Below are positions 47,600-57,991 of a stretch of DNA of 64,000 nt, one piece after another. Source of the DNA: Macrocystis pyrifera (lineage: Eukaryota; Sar; Phaeophyceae; Laminariales; Laminariaceae); contig JASSKH010000044.1 of the NCBI GenBank assembly GCA_031763025.1, positions 1,364,001 through 1,428,000 of the forward strand, in the 5' to 3' direction. How positions within the stretch are numbered: the stretch's first letter is position 1; every line of letters starts with the position of its first letter. The notes under the pieces are model-generated. The model saw only the letters and a list, made by a program, of their open reading frames with translations. It had not been told where the DNA came from and did not search any database. The translations under genes were made by a program, and so were the position numbers.

Positions 47600-47920
47600 T
47601 TGTTTTTTTTATCCATCACTTTTACTTCCCAGCCCACCCGTAGTAGGTTTTACCCTCGACCATCTTCTGGACAAGCCGTGGTCACAAGTGTCGTCCCTTC
47701 TCCCCCCCGGTACGTGCCTTTATTTTTGTCGCGCATAGGGTTCAGCATTCCCACTGCTCGTCGATTTTCATCGAATGTAGCCAACTCACGCTTTCGCGCT
47801 TTGGCTTATCAATTTTTTACGCAAGAAAAAGTCCCTATGACCATGCACTCGGTGAGACTTGAACCCACGAAATTGATCTTGACAGGCACGCGGACCACCT
47901 TCCAAGCCACCGGGTACGCC
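47600..47920 (-). repeat. SINE-1 in tandem unit 2
   Basis: Complete copy equivalent to 46,590-46,915, with the same head variants (GGTACGCC end). Confidence 0.8.
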
Positions 47921-48602
47921 GTCTCACTTTTCTTCACATTAAACCGTTCTTTCTACCCGTCGACATCCAGCAAAACCAGTGTCCGTGCCGATTCTTCAAT
48001 CCTAGAGAGATACAAAGTTATGTTTTTGTTTTTTTTTTTTTGTTTTTTTATCCATCACTTTTACTTGCCAGCCCACTCGTAGGAGGTTTTACCCTCGACG
48101 ATCTTCTGGACGGTCACAAAGAAACGCCACAGAAATACTACGTTGCCACGTATACAATGCAATGCCATGTCATTATACTGCTGTGTACGACAGGCACGAC
48201 ATACAGATTCCATGACCTAGAGAAACGAACGAAACAAAGAGCAAAGAGAACAAGACAAAAAAACTAACAAACAAACAAAGACAATTAGAAAGAGAAAAAG
48301 ATACTAGAGAATAGAAACAAATACGAGTATATACCGAATATATATATATATATATATATTACAACAAAAAGAACGAGACATAAATAGTAATTAAAAAAAG
48401 AAGGAAAAAGAAGAAAACACAACTAACTAGTCGTCAACAGAGTAAGACTAAGAACGACGGGAAATAACAGGCAAACCAACCGAACCACAGAGCATCCTCC
48501 AGGTAGCGGCAGCGGTTTATTTATGTAAATGGGACCTACGGTACACACAAAAACCTTTATATTTACCTATTTTTACAGACAATAGTTGGTCCTGTTAACT
48601 TG

Positions 48603-48927
48603 TTTTTTTTTTTTATCCATCACTTTTACTTCCCAGCCCACCCGTAGTAGGTTTTACCCTCGACCATCTTCTGGACAAGCCGTGGTCACAAGTGTCGTCC
48701 CTTCTCCCCCCCGGTACGTGCTTTTATTTTTGTCGCGCATAGGGTTCAGCATTCCCACTGCTCGTCGATTTTCATCGAATGTAGCCAACTCACGCTTTCG
48801 CGCTTTCCGCTTTTCAATTTTTTATGCAAGAAAAAGTCCCTATGACCATGCACTCGGTGAGACTTGAACCCACGAAATTGATCTTGACAAGCACGCGGAC
48901 CACCTACCAAGCCACCGGGGACGCCGG
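48603..48927 (-). repeat. SINE-1 in tandem unit 3
   Basis: Complete copy. Its head end reads CCACCGGGGACGCC, as in the SINEs at 41 kb and unlike units 1 and 2 (GGTACGCC). Confidence 0.8.
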
Positions 48928-49003
48928 CTCACTTCTTCACATTAAACCGTTCTTTCTACCCGTCGACATCCAGCACAACCACCAGTGTCCGTGCCGATTC
49001 TTC

Positions 49004-51004
49004 TGTTGCGAGTTAGGGGTTCCCCCTAGTGAGGGGATCTCCTTGGCCTTAGGGGATCCCCTATTGGTTTAGGGGATCCCCCCCCAGCTTAGGGGATCCC
49101 CCCCAAGCTTAGGGGATCCCCCCCAAGCTTAGGGGATCCCCTCCCAGCTTAGGGGATCCCCTCCAACCTTAGGGGATCCCCAACGAGTTTAGGGGATCCC
49201 CAACGAGCTTAGGGGATCCCCTCCCCGCTTAGTCGATCCCCAATGAGCTTAGGGGATCCCCTCAAACCTTGGGGGATCCCCTCAAACCTTAGGGGATCCC
49301 CTGCAAGGTCAGCGACTGTAGGGGATCATGTGTGCACTGTGATATAGCGTCTCAATTAAGCAATTTCCTTCAAACATTATTGTGAAACTTGGGGGATACC
49401 CTAACAACATATGGATGATATGAATGATATAGGAGATATCACAAATGATATAGGAGATACATCAAATCCCTAAGCCTGTTAGGGAAAGACCCTAGACCCT
49501 AACAGGCTTAGGGGAGGTTAGGGGATCCCCTACTAGCTTACCTACTAGCTTAGGAGATCCCCTAGGATGTTGGGGGATACACTATGAGGTTAGGAGATGC
49601 CGAACGACTTTAGGGGACCCGTATCATGTGTGTACTCTGATATAGCGTCTCTATTCAGTTTCTCCCTCACAAGTTATTGTGACAATTGGGGGATCCCCTA
49701 ACACCATATGGATGATATCCCTATATCATTTGTGGTATAGGAGACATATCAAATCCCCACGCCTGTTAGGGGATCCCCAACAGGCTTAGGGGATCCCCAA
49801 CGGCCTTATGGGATCCCTGCTTACCTTAGGGGATCTCGGGGATCCACAACGGCCTTAGGGGACCCATATCATGTGTGTACTCTGCATGCACACCCAACAT
49901 GTACAAATCGTGTGATATAGCGTCTCTATCCCCTAAGCCTGTTAGGGTCTTTTCCCAACAGGCTTAGGGATTTGATGTATCTCCTATATCATTTGTGATA
50001 TCTCCTATATCATTCATATCATCCATATGTTGTTAGGGTATCCCCCAAGTTTCACAATAATGTTTGAAGGAAATTGCTTAATTGAGACGCTATATCACAG
50101 TGCACACATGATCCCCTACAGTCGCTGACCTTGTAGTTATCCCCTAAGGTTTGAGGGGATCCCCCAAGGTTTGAGGGGATCCCCTAAGCTCGTTGGGGAT
50201 CGCCTAAGTGGGGAGGGGATCCCCTAAGCTCGTTGGGGACCCCCTAAACTCGTTGGGGATCCCCTAAGGTTGGAGGGGATCCCCTAAGCTGGGAGGGGAT
50301 CCCCTAAGCTGAGAGGGGATCCCCTAAACCAGGAGGGGGTCCCCTAAGGCCAAGGGGATCCCCTAACAAGGGGGATCCCCTAACTCGCAACAGATCCCCC
50401 AATTGTCACAATAACTTGTGAAGGAGAAACTGAATAGAGATGCTATATCACGGTACACACATGATACGGGTCCCCTAAAGTCGTTCGGCATCTCCTAACC
50501 TCATAGTGGATCCCCCAACATCCTAGGGGATCCCCTAAGCTAGTAGGTAAGCTAGTAGGGGATCTCCTAACCTCCCTTAAGCCTGTTAGGGTCTAGGGTC
50601 TTTCCCTAACAGGCTTAGGGATTTGATGTATCTCCTATATCATTTGTGATATCTCCTATGTCATACATATCATCCATATGTTGTTAGGGTATCCCCCAAG
50701 TTTCACAATAATTTTTGAAGGAAATTGCTTAATTGAGACGCTATATCACAGTGCACACATGATCCCCTACAGTCGCTGACCTTGCAGGGGATCCCCTAAG
50801 GTTTGAGGGGATCCCCCAAGGTTTGAGGGGATCCCCTAAGCCCGTTGGGGATCGCCTAAGTGGGGAGGGAATCCCCTAAGCTCGTTGGGGATCCCCTAAA
50901 CTCGTTGGGGATCCCCTAAGGTTGGAGGGGATCCCCTAAACCAGGAGGGGATCCCCTAAGGCCAAGGGGATCCCCTAACTAGGGGGATCCCCTAACTCGC
51001 AACA
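49004..51004. mobile_element. foldback element built of 20-bp GGGGATCCCC units
   Basis: Starts TGTTGCGAGTTAGGGG and ends with its inverse, CCCCTAACTCGCAACA. Inside the left end, AGGGGATCCC recurs every 20 bp from 49,051 to 49,300 (49,051, 49,071, 49,091 and so on; one unit mutated at 49,231). Next comes a unique arm (about 49,316-49,475, with ATATAGCGTCTCAATTAAGC), then a second array and arm. The right half repeats these inverted, partly twice: arms at about 49,955-50,142 and 50,610-50,785, arrays at 50,143-50,392 and 50,786-51,004. A second internal end, CTAACTCGCAACA, at 50,380-50,392 shows that a 1.39-kb palindrome was extended by a partial duplication. No open frame or transposase is evident. 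No target duplication was found, and the right flank does not continue the R2 sequence of the left flank. Confidence 0.8.
49051..49300. repeat. left 20-bp satellite array
   Basis: About 13 units at an exact 20-bp period, each a 10-bp perfect palindrome GGGGATCCCC plus a 10-base spacer ending in CTTA or similar. Several spacers contain AAGCTT. Because the core is palindromic and two helical turns apart, sites fall on one face of the helix. Confidence 0.9.
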
Positions 51005-51483
51005 CCCCTGTTCATTATACACGACCATATTTCAATATCCTCCCAGCTCTGTACACGACAATGTACGACACCGCGGGGTTGAAACATCTCAATATTATGA
51101 CCAACTCATATGAAATTCAGAAACACAAATTTTCAAGAACCACAAGTCAAACTCTCAATTTAGAAAATACTATCCAAACCCTCCAAGTCAGAAAACATTT
51201 AATTTGGACAGCACACGCCCCCAGGCGCTTGATAGTCTCACTTCAGCCTTATCCCAGACCTCTCCCTCTATTTCATGAGAAATTAATGCAAATCATAGAA
51301 AATATCACAGTAGCCATATTCCTCAAAATACAAATTAAGCCAAGAAATTAAATGCCAGAGATCGCAAAGAACTCCGTTCCTCCGGACAAGAGTCTCACCT
51401 TGACCCCTACTCCGGCCATAGATACACAGATCGCGACGGTAATGCGAGATAGCATACATTCCTTTACTTGAATTTTATTTGAC
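51005..51483. other. region between the foldback element and Copia 3' sequence
   Basis: A 96-codon + strand frame (51,061-51,351) has no known motif. This stretch should contain the 3' LTR of the Copia-like element, but nothing matching its 5' terminal region (57,023-57,378) is present. Confidence 0.4.
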
Positions 51484-51630
51484 GTTGAAACTACTCGAAA
51501 ACACCAAAGACTCTCGAAATCCACCACCAGGAACAAAAAGGGTAAAAACACCAAAAGACTCTCGAAATCGTTGAAACTACTCGAAAACACCAAAAACTCT
51601 CGAAATCCACCACCAGGAACAAAAAGGGTA
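51484..51630. repeat. short direct duplication
   Basis: GTTGAAACTACTCGAAAACA begins two copies at about 51,484 and 51,570, each followed by CCACCACCAGGAACAAAAAG. Part of the unit is repeated a third time between them. It lies just past the pol stop of the Copia-like element. Confidence 0.75.
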
Positions 51631-51727
51631 TCATCCTCGGAATTAGCCAGGCAAAAAAAAAACGGCAGCATCTTCGGATTTATACGTGGTTCAGACATAT
51701 CCTTCACTCTACCTCGGAAAAACCGCG

Positions 51728-52438
51728 TCAAGTATTCGTCAGAAAATCCCAGTGGTAACGAAACACCGTGTTGTTGAGCGCTTTTGTCAAGAATTCTGCA
51801 TGCTGTTCTCCTCCGACTCTACATGGCTAATAACAAACTCCCCCTTAAAAATAAGCTCCCTCAAAAAGTGATGTCGTCCGTCGATGTGCTTCGAATTCGA
51901 CGTGCACGCTGGATTGTGTGCCAGGTGCCTTGCCCCCTCGTTATCCTCGAAAACCGTAATGCATCTCTCCCCAAACCCCGGAAAGATAAAACTCCATACA
52001 TAGCGAATGAGCATTGCCTCCTTGATAGTGTCTGCCAGTGCTACATATTCAGCCTCAGTGGTTGAGAGTGTGACGCATTTCTGCGCCCTAGAAAACCAGC
52101 ACACACGCCCCAGCACACATGATAGCCCCACCGGAAACCGACCTCTTGTCAGTGGCTTTGTTGGCATAATCTGCATCTGCAAACGATTCCAGCTCAAGCC
52201 CGCTACCCTTTCGGAACGTAATGCCGACATCACTCGTATAAAATACATTCTGTAAAATACCGACAGCTGTCCTCCAGTGTATTCCCCTCGGCTTATTCGT
52301 GTACCTCGCTATCCCCTTCACCGCGTTCGCAATGATATCTGTTCGTGCTTGGTTCGCAAGCCACATCAAGCACCCCACCAACTCGCGAAAAGGCCAATCA
52401 CCCACGGGTTCATTGTCGTCGCACTCCTCGAGCTTCAC
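51728..52438 (-). pseudogene. Copia-like RNase H and pol C-terminus
   Basis: The frame at 52,088-52,438 carries ELVGCLMWLANQARTDI and SFADADYANKATDKRSVSG, the first RNase H Asp block. The frame at 51,787-52,248 continues with TLSTTEAEYVALAD (the conserved Glu) and IDGRHHFLREL. A further frameshift near 51,800 leads to AEFLTKAL, the usual end of Copia pol, and a stop at 51,728-51,730. Confidence 0.8.
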
Positions 52439-52496
52439 ACCAGTCGAAAGCGGGTTATTCCTCTCAGAACTAACACCAAACCTCGCCGCGGTATTT

Positions 52497-53422
52497 TCAG
52501 CGAACGCCTGCTGCGAAAATCGTTAAAGTACCAGCATCCCACTCCATCGAAAAACAACAACCAGCATACCGCAACTCGCCCAGATTGTTGATCTGAACAA
52601 GGTTGTTCAGGGCTTCACAGAACTGATCGCCCCTAGCCTTGAGTCCTACAACAAAAATATCATCTACATGAACTACCGTTACAATGGAGACAGAGCCCGA
52701 CTCGACCAACCTCATGACACACGCATCAGCGGGGCTCTGCTAAAATCTTTATGTGAGTGAGAAGGTGGTTGTGTCTCGACCTCGACGCTTGCGTCAAGCC
52801 GTAGAGACTGCGATTCAACCTGGCTGCCTTACCAGACATTTCGCCGCAGCCAGGGGGTAGTCGCATGAAGACATCCTCGTCCAAACTCGACCACTCGAAC
52901 GCCTGCTCAGCATCAAAATGACACAAATCCAAACCCAACTCGCACGCAATAGCACCCAACAAACGACAACAAGACGCTGCAGGCGTCGGAGCAAAAGTCT
53001 TAAAGAAACCTATACCCTCACGGTGCTTGAAACCTCGTGCCACCAGCCTTGCTTTCGCCCGCACCACATCACCATGCTCGTTGGGCTGCCAGGCGAACAC
53101 CCATGTCGCCGAGATAGATGACGTTGAGCCCCTCTGGTTGCTACGTCGCCCCAAACGTCCCCGCGTCCGCCAGCCCATGATATTCCTTGTCCATCGCCTG
53201 CCTCCAGATGGCCGAATACTCGTCGGGATACGCTTCAGCATACGAGTTCGGCGTCGAAAGCTCGCTCGCCGGGCGTGTGGGAAGGGGAGGGTTATCGGGT
53301 GGTGGGACTTGGTGGAAAAGTACATGGCTAATACCTTCCCGCGCTGCCATCAATGACAGCAGCCCATGTCCGTTGGCTTCGCGGTTCCGCACACTCTCCC
53401 CTGTTGTCAACCCCCTCAGCAC
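52497..53422 (-). pseudogene. Copia-like reverse transcriptase
   Basis: Spread over three frames: 53,141-53,422 holds the conserved W-x-x-A-M-x-x-E segment (SAIWRQAMDKEYHGL); 52,726-53,325 holds VRAKARLVARGFKHREGI and CHFDAEQAFEWSSLDEDVFM, the first catalytic Asp block of Copia reverse transcriptases, and SLYGLTQASR; 52,497-52,715 holds VVHVDDIFVVG, the catalytic Y-V-D-D box with His in place of Tyr. Frameshifts near 53,150 and 52,720 inactivate it. Confidence 0.8.
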
Positions 53423-53639
53423 ATCTCCATCTTCCGGGTGCCGCGCAGCTTCCCCCCTCGCCCGACCACCCTGTACACCGCCACCATCCTCTTGGTGTCG
53501 TGCGGTCTCCCCCCTAGTCTGCCCTCTCTACACAACGCCACCACTCTCCTGGTGACGTGTAGTCTCCCCCCTTGTCCGCCCCCTCAGCACATCGTCATCC
53601 TCCGGGTCCGGGATATACGAACCCAGTACCCGGGTAGCA

Positions 53640-53900
53640 CGCTGCAAAAGCTGTGGCTACGGTGACTGCTGCGGCGGTGACGGCGATGAAAACGGCGGCG
53701 ACGGCGGTGGCGGCGGCGACGGCGACAGCGGCGGCGGCGGCGGCGGTAGCGAAGGCGGCGGCGGCAGCGACGGTGATCACGGCGGTTGCGGCGGCAGCAG
53801 TGGGGATGGGGACGGTGGCTCGGGCCATACGTCGGGGCCCCTCAGAGGCTCCGGCGCACCCGGCGGCGGTGGCGACGGCGACGATGGCGGCGGGGAGCTC
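53640..53900. repeat. GGC/GAC-rich low-complexity linker in Copia-like pol
   Basis: Imperfect GGC, GCG and GAC triplets between integrase and reverse transcriptase. They yield alanine-rich frames on both strands, which should not be read as genes. Confidence 0.7.
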
Positions 53901-54735
53901 TCCTCCTCCGAAGACAGTAACCCCACGAACGATTTCCTCGGGTGTACCCAAGTGACGTCCCGGGAGAACGACGTCCTGCCAGACACCAACAGGATCTTGC
54001 TGCAGTCAGCTGCGTGGTGGTTGCCGCCGTTGAGGTAGAAGCAGGCGCCTTCGGCTCGGTCTTCAGGGCCCTCCTGACGTGGTGGAAGCCCGGTTTCAGA
54101 AACGGAAGCAACCGCGCAAACGGTGGTCTCCCGTAAAATTTATGGTACGCTGAGTGCATTTCCGGCTTGTCCCTTACCCTCGCCGTCATGTTTATCACAT
54201 CGCCCGCGTACTCGCATGACTCAGCCCAGAGGGGCTGCGTCGCCGGCATCCTTACATCGCCGAACAGGCGGGTGGCCTCCAGGCGGGACGCCATTGCAAG
54301 TTCCAGCATCATGGCGATCCGTCGCTCGGCCACGCCGTCATGCCTCGCAGAATCGACGGGCGTGTGCTCGCGGTGGATGTCATGATGGTTGAGCAACTCT
54401 ACTCCGCCTTGGTGAACTCGGTGCCGGTTGTCCGGGCGAAAGCATTCCACGATGGACGGCACACCCTTTCCATTGATGTCGGCCAGAATACCAGCCAAGG
54501 CCTTCGGGACGTCGGACTTCCGCTTCAAGAAATACGGACACCCCAGTCGTGAGTAGTCGTCGACGATCATCATCAAGCACTGCGCACCGCCAGCAGACAA
54601 AGGCTGCTGTCCGGACAGATCCACGAGCAGACGCTCCAGAGGCCTGGTGGAACGACACTCGGTCGTCCACGGCATCGTCACCCTTCTCCCAATCGCCTCA
54701 GAACACCCAGCACACAGAACCAACTCCCAAAACAC
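53842..54735 (-). pseudogene. Copia-like integrase
   Basis: A 297-codon frame. The catalytic triad is visible as Asp39 (LLVDLSG), Asp102 (RPDNRH) and Glu137 (GVAERR), with the D-x34-E spacing of retroviral-type integrases. The DDYSR segment at residues 59-63 is also standard. The zinc HHCC end is mostly in the preceding frame (CAGC at residues 9-12). The residue after Asp102 is normal, but the G-G-E-F that usually follows is changed. The C-terminal third passes into a GC-rich region of low complexity. Confidence 0.8.
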
Positions 54736-55451
54736 ACCTTAAAGCCCATCTGGCGTGCCGTCTGACGGAGAGTGTCAGCATGGGAGTGGGAAAGGGTAAC
54801 GTGAAGGTCGTGAATATTAATCCTCTGCTTTATTCTTTGGGCCAAAACAGCGGCAGCAATCGGGGCCTCTACAATCCGCGCGGCGTCTACGTATGAACCC
54901 GCGTCCCTACGCATTAAGGACAATTGCCGATTCAACATGTGAGCTCCCTGAGCATCAAGTGTCACCGGGCAGTTCAACATTACTGCATGAAGCGAAAACA
55001 GGTTGAAGCGAACACCGGGTACGTATGCTACGTCCATCAGCCTAACTTGAACGTCACACTGAGAGCTGTGCATCACCATGGGAATCTGGCCGAAGTACTC
55101 TATCTTCAGTGACCTCATAGAACCGACCACCAAACTGCTCTTACAGGGGGGAGGGGGAGAACAGTCTACCATACCAAAAGGGTTACCAGTCACATGAAAG
55201 GTTGCTCCCGAATCCGCCACCCACTCTTCTTTCCCACTAACCCAAACAAAATCATCAGTCGCCTTGCCTTGGTGCGCAAACTGCGCGGTGAGGAGGTGCC
55301 GATCGAACGTAGGGGTAGGGTTGCCGTTGTTCGCTGAGCCACGGGAGGAGGTAGTGCTCGAGGAGGGTTGTTGAGACGGTGAAGTTCCGGCCGAGGTATA
55401 CCCACCACTGCCGTAGGGCGTCTCCTGCAAGCAGCCACCTCGGTAGTACAT
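54678..55451 (-). pseudogene. Copia-like protease and pre-integrase segment
   Basis: A 257-codon frame. Asp80 begins the aspartic protease motif D-S-G-A-T followed by FHVTGN, the standard Copia form. VGSMRSLKIEYFG and the YVPGVRFNLFSL segment follow at the expected distance. The pre-integrase domain starts with HDLHVTLSHSHADTL near residue 213. The protease would cut the gag-pol precursor. This segment itself is open and looks intact. Confidence 0.8.
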
Positions 55452-55516
55452 CTGTTGGGGGGGTTAAGGAGTAGCAGCACCGAGATGGCGACGTTCATCT
55501 GCGCGGGAGCTACCTG

Positions 55517-56020
55517 GCATTCCGCGACGTGGTGGCCCGGTCTGCCGCACCGGAAGCAGAGCCCCTTGCGCCTTCATGGCGTGTTGTTCGGTGGGGGACC
55601 CCAGCTTGCAGGAGTCGTTACAGGCGGTGGGGGCATCGGCGGCAACGCCTTTGGTGGTGGGTCGGTAGGTACCCAACCCATGGAGGGGACTACTCCACCC
55701 GTACCGAAGGAGTCTGGGGCTGAGTCATCCCAACGGTACCTGCACGCCACGGCATCCCAACGCCTTTTGGGGCCGGTTATCCCACCCGACGAAGCTCCTC
55801 CCCGGTTGCCATGTTGCAGATGAGGACGGTGCTGTTGCTGCTGTTGCTGCTGTTGCTGGGGGCTGCTGCTGCTGCTGCCGTCGCTGGGACTGCTGCTGCT
55901 GATACTGCTGCTGCTGTTGTGGCTGCTGCTGGTGGTGCTGCTGTTGCTGCTGCTGATACTATTGCTGGAGCTGCTGCTGCTGCTGCTGCTGATACTGCCG
56001 CTGCTGCTGCTGCCCATCCT
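55517..56020 (-). pseudogene. gag 3' part: polyglutamine tract and zinc knuckle
   Basis: At about 55,812-56,020 the - strand is nearly pure CAG, giving a glutamine tract of some 60 residues interrupted by few other residues and one stop. It is followed by the knuckle at 55,517-55,558, CFRCGRPGHHVAEC, an intact C-x2-C-x4-H-x4-C. The knuckle binds RNA in gag proteins. Such a long glutamine tract between gag core and knuckle is unusual and may come from CAG expansion. Confidence 0.7.
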
Positions 56021-56255
56021 TGTACCTCCCGCCTCTCCTGTTCCTCCTCCCCCCTCCTGGACCCGCACTTCCACCACCGGCAGGCTGCGCACCTTCGGCG
56101 TACAAAGCATGCTGATCTACCACTCCCTGCACGCCCAACGCCTTAGAAACCATCTCCTTCTCTACCTTGTCGTTGACACACGCGTCACGGATGATCTCAT
56201 CGATTTCGGAACGGGGGGTGGAAGGGTGGAAAATAATTGACTTGCTTTGTGTAGT

Positions 56256-57022
56256 TTACAAAGACGAGAGGTTGGTAACTCTGTGACGATTCACTTCCTT
56301 TGCACCCTTACCACATCCCAACATTGCCAGCTCATCTGTTGCCTTGTCTACCCTTCCTAGAAACAGCAAGGGGTTCTCGTCCTCTGTCATCCGGATGGTA
56401 TCAAACTCTCTCCTCAACCTTTGTGTTGCAGCTATCGTCTTTGGCATATAGTAGTCCTCCAACTCATTCCAAGCACATCGCGGAGACATTGCCTTCTGCA
56501 TCCGAAATTCAACCATGTCGTACCTGTCATTGACTCCATCCTCAATCCATATACCAATCTCGCGTCCCTACTCTCTTGAGGGGAATACCTGGGGGCTAGT
56601 TCCTCCGGCGACACCCTCATATCGCCTACCATAACTAGGTTCGCTGTGTTACTGAGTACATGCAGGCACCCAAGCGATGATAGGTACGTTTAAAAACTTA
56701 CTACGCCACATACTAAAGTGGGCCTCTACATTATCGGACTTCGGGGGGTCTCGACTGGGCTACGCTTGGGCGGTTAAGGAAGGTAGTGACATGTCTGATA
56801 GGGCTTCCGGCCCAGGTGCCGGCGCAGCCGACGTTGCTTGTTGTCTAACAGCTGATTCTCCTCTCGTCCCCCCACCGCCCCCCCCCCCCCCGTTCCTGCT
56901 CGCTGCGCGTCCCTCTCGGTGCGCAGCCTCTGTTCCTCCATCGTCCTTTCCAGGACCTCGGTCTTCTTCCTCATCTCTTCAATCATATTCTCACTTGCCA
57001 CGCTGGCTTCTTCACTAGGCAT
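56256..57022 (-). pseudogene. Copia-like gag
   Basis: Begins with an acidic coiled-coil-like stretch (ENMIEEMRKKTEVLERTMEE, residues 11-30), then a glycine run from a poly-C/G tract. It continues across two frame changes into a gag core with MQKAMSPRCAWNELEDYYM and the LRREFDTIRMTEDENP segment typical of the UBN2-type gag of Copia elements. Gag would package element RNA. Stops at about 56,775 and frameshifts near 56,540 break it. Confidence 0.65.
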
Positions 57023-57378
57023 GCCGGAAGCAGGTTCCTACCTCTCTAAGTTGCCCTTGGCTATGCTTGCCAATAGAAGATCACGGTTCACTAGGGTGTT
57101 GATCGATCTCTAGAGGTATAGACGCAGCTGGCACATGAACGCGTGGATGACTCCAGACAGTGACACGGAACTCCTCTTATATTATATCCGAGCTGTCGAG
57201 TGGAAGCTCATGCGACGTATGAAGGTTGTTATCCAATAGGCTGCCGGAATGAACCTCCCGTTTATCCCGCCGAATATCCGTCTAAGTATACCTCTCCTAT
57301 AATGCCATATCAATAAGTGGAACTCCCTAATGTTAGATGGAACGCCTCCGTCGTGTTTCTGAGCACAATCAATACCAA

Positions 57379-57852
57379 CCTACGGCACATTCTAACTGCG
57401 CCGGTAGGAGACTACATTTGACGACGAAGGAGTAGGGAGACAGAGCGTCGACGAGCGAGGAAGGGACGGATTGAACACCTCGCAGGACCCTGCGCAAGAG
57501 TCTTTGTTTTCAGATGAGAACCGCAAGGAAGTGCGAGGACCATTGCGTTTTGGGGGATGAGGTAGAAGGGGAACCGACTGGAAGTAAGTGGCAACAAGAG
57601 CACGTGCGAAGGAGCAGGCCGATTGGGACAAGGTAGTGAGGCTATCATAGATAACGGCAGCAGGACGACACCAGGAGACCGACGACCGGCGCGCACACAA
57701 TTGCAAGAGCAGCATGCCACGTATCGTTTTTTTCTGTTTTTTCTCGAGGCAGTACTCGGTATGTTTTTCACGTCAATGGTCGTAATGTTGACGTGTGGCA
57801 TGCATACCCTTCATGGGAGATGATCCCCACAATTATCAAAGGTTAGGGTGCC
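57379..57852. other. no recognisable gene
   Basis: Flank of the Copia-like element. Frames on both strands (129 codons at 57,412-57,801, -) have no known motif. Confidence 0.4.
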
Positions 57853-57991
57853 GGCGTCCGCGGTAGCTTAATAGGTGGTCCGCGTGCGTATCAAACCAAT
57901 TTCGTGGGTTCGAGTCTCACCGAGTGCATACTTGTAGAGACTTTTTCTTGCATAAAAAACTGATTAGCTGAAAGCGCGATTGCGTGAGTTG
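57853..57991 (+). repeat. SINE-1, left part of an interrupted copy
   Basis: Head with A box (GGTAGCTTAATAGG) and B box (GGTTCGAGTCTC), then TTCTTGCATAAAAAACTGAT and AAAGCGCGATTGCGTGAGT. The SINE continues at 58,643 after the inserted TA element. Confidence 0.8.

Larger units (their letters stand above)
46600..49003. repeat. 1,005-bp tandem repeat, 2.4 copies
   Basis: The landmark TCACTTTTAC + TTCCCAGCCCAC starts at 46,611, 47,616 and 48,620, giving periods of 1,005 and 1,004 bp. Each unit holds, in order, a full SINE-1 (-), the left part of R2, a SINE-1 3' fragment (about 47,022-47,109 and 48,028-48,117), the right part of R2, an A-rich AACAAAC/AAAGAGAA tract, an (AT)n run and R4. The third unit stops at 49,003 in R2, where the foldback element begins. 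Copies differ by few bases, so the expansion is young. Confidence 0.85.
51728..57378 (-). mobile_element. Copia-like LTR retrotransposon, degenerate
   Basis: Read on the - strand the order is leader/LTR-like region, gag, zinc knuckle, protease, integrase, reverse transcriptase, RNase H. This gag-PR-INT-RT-RH order defines Ty1/copia elements. The internal region is about 5.3 kb. The coding sequence is split over several frames with stops, so this copy cannot act alone. The 5' terminal region matches 1-379, while a 3' LTR is not found. The start used for gag is the ATG at 57,020-57,022. Confidence 0.85.

Noticed and set aside
46554..48867. Repeated 70-190 codon frames
   Set aside because: They run through SINE and R2 sequence and recur because the 1,005-bp unit is repeated.
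49051..49300. Regularly spaced short repeats that look like a CRISPR array
   Set aside because: The repeat is a 10-bp palindrome with 10-base spacers in a eukaryotic, transposon-rich setting, the same array is present inverted nearby, and no cas genes exist.
53595..53955. Alanine-rich open frames on both strands
   Set aside because: They come from GGC/GAC triplets in the linker between Copia integrase and reverse transcriptase.
55811..56240. Leucine/alanine/serine-rich frames over the CTG tract
   Set aside because: They are other readings of the CAG tract; the - strand glutamine frame is the one in line with gag.
57853..57930. A possible functional tRNA gene
   Set aside because: A and B boxes are present, but the acceptor stem does not close and the same head is followed by the same body in many other copies, so it is a SINE head.
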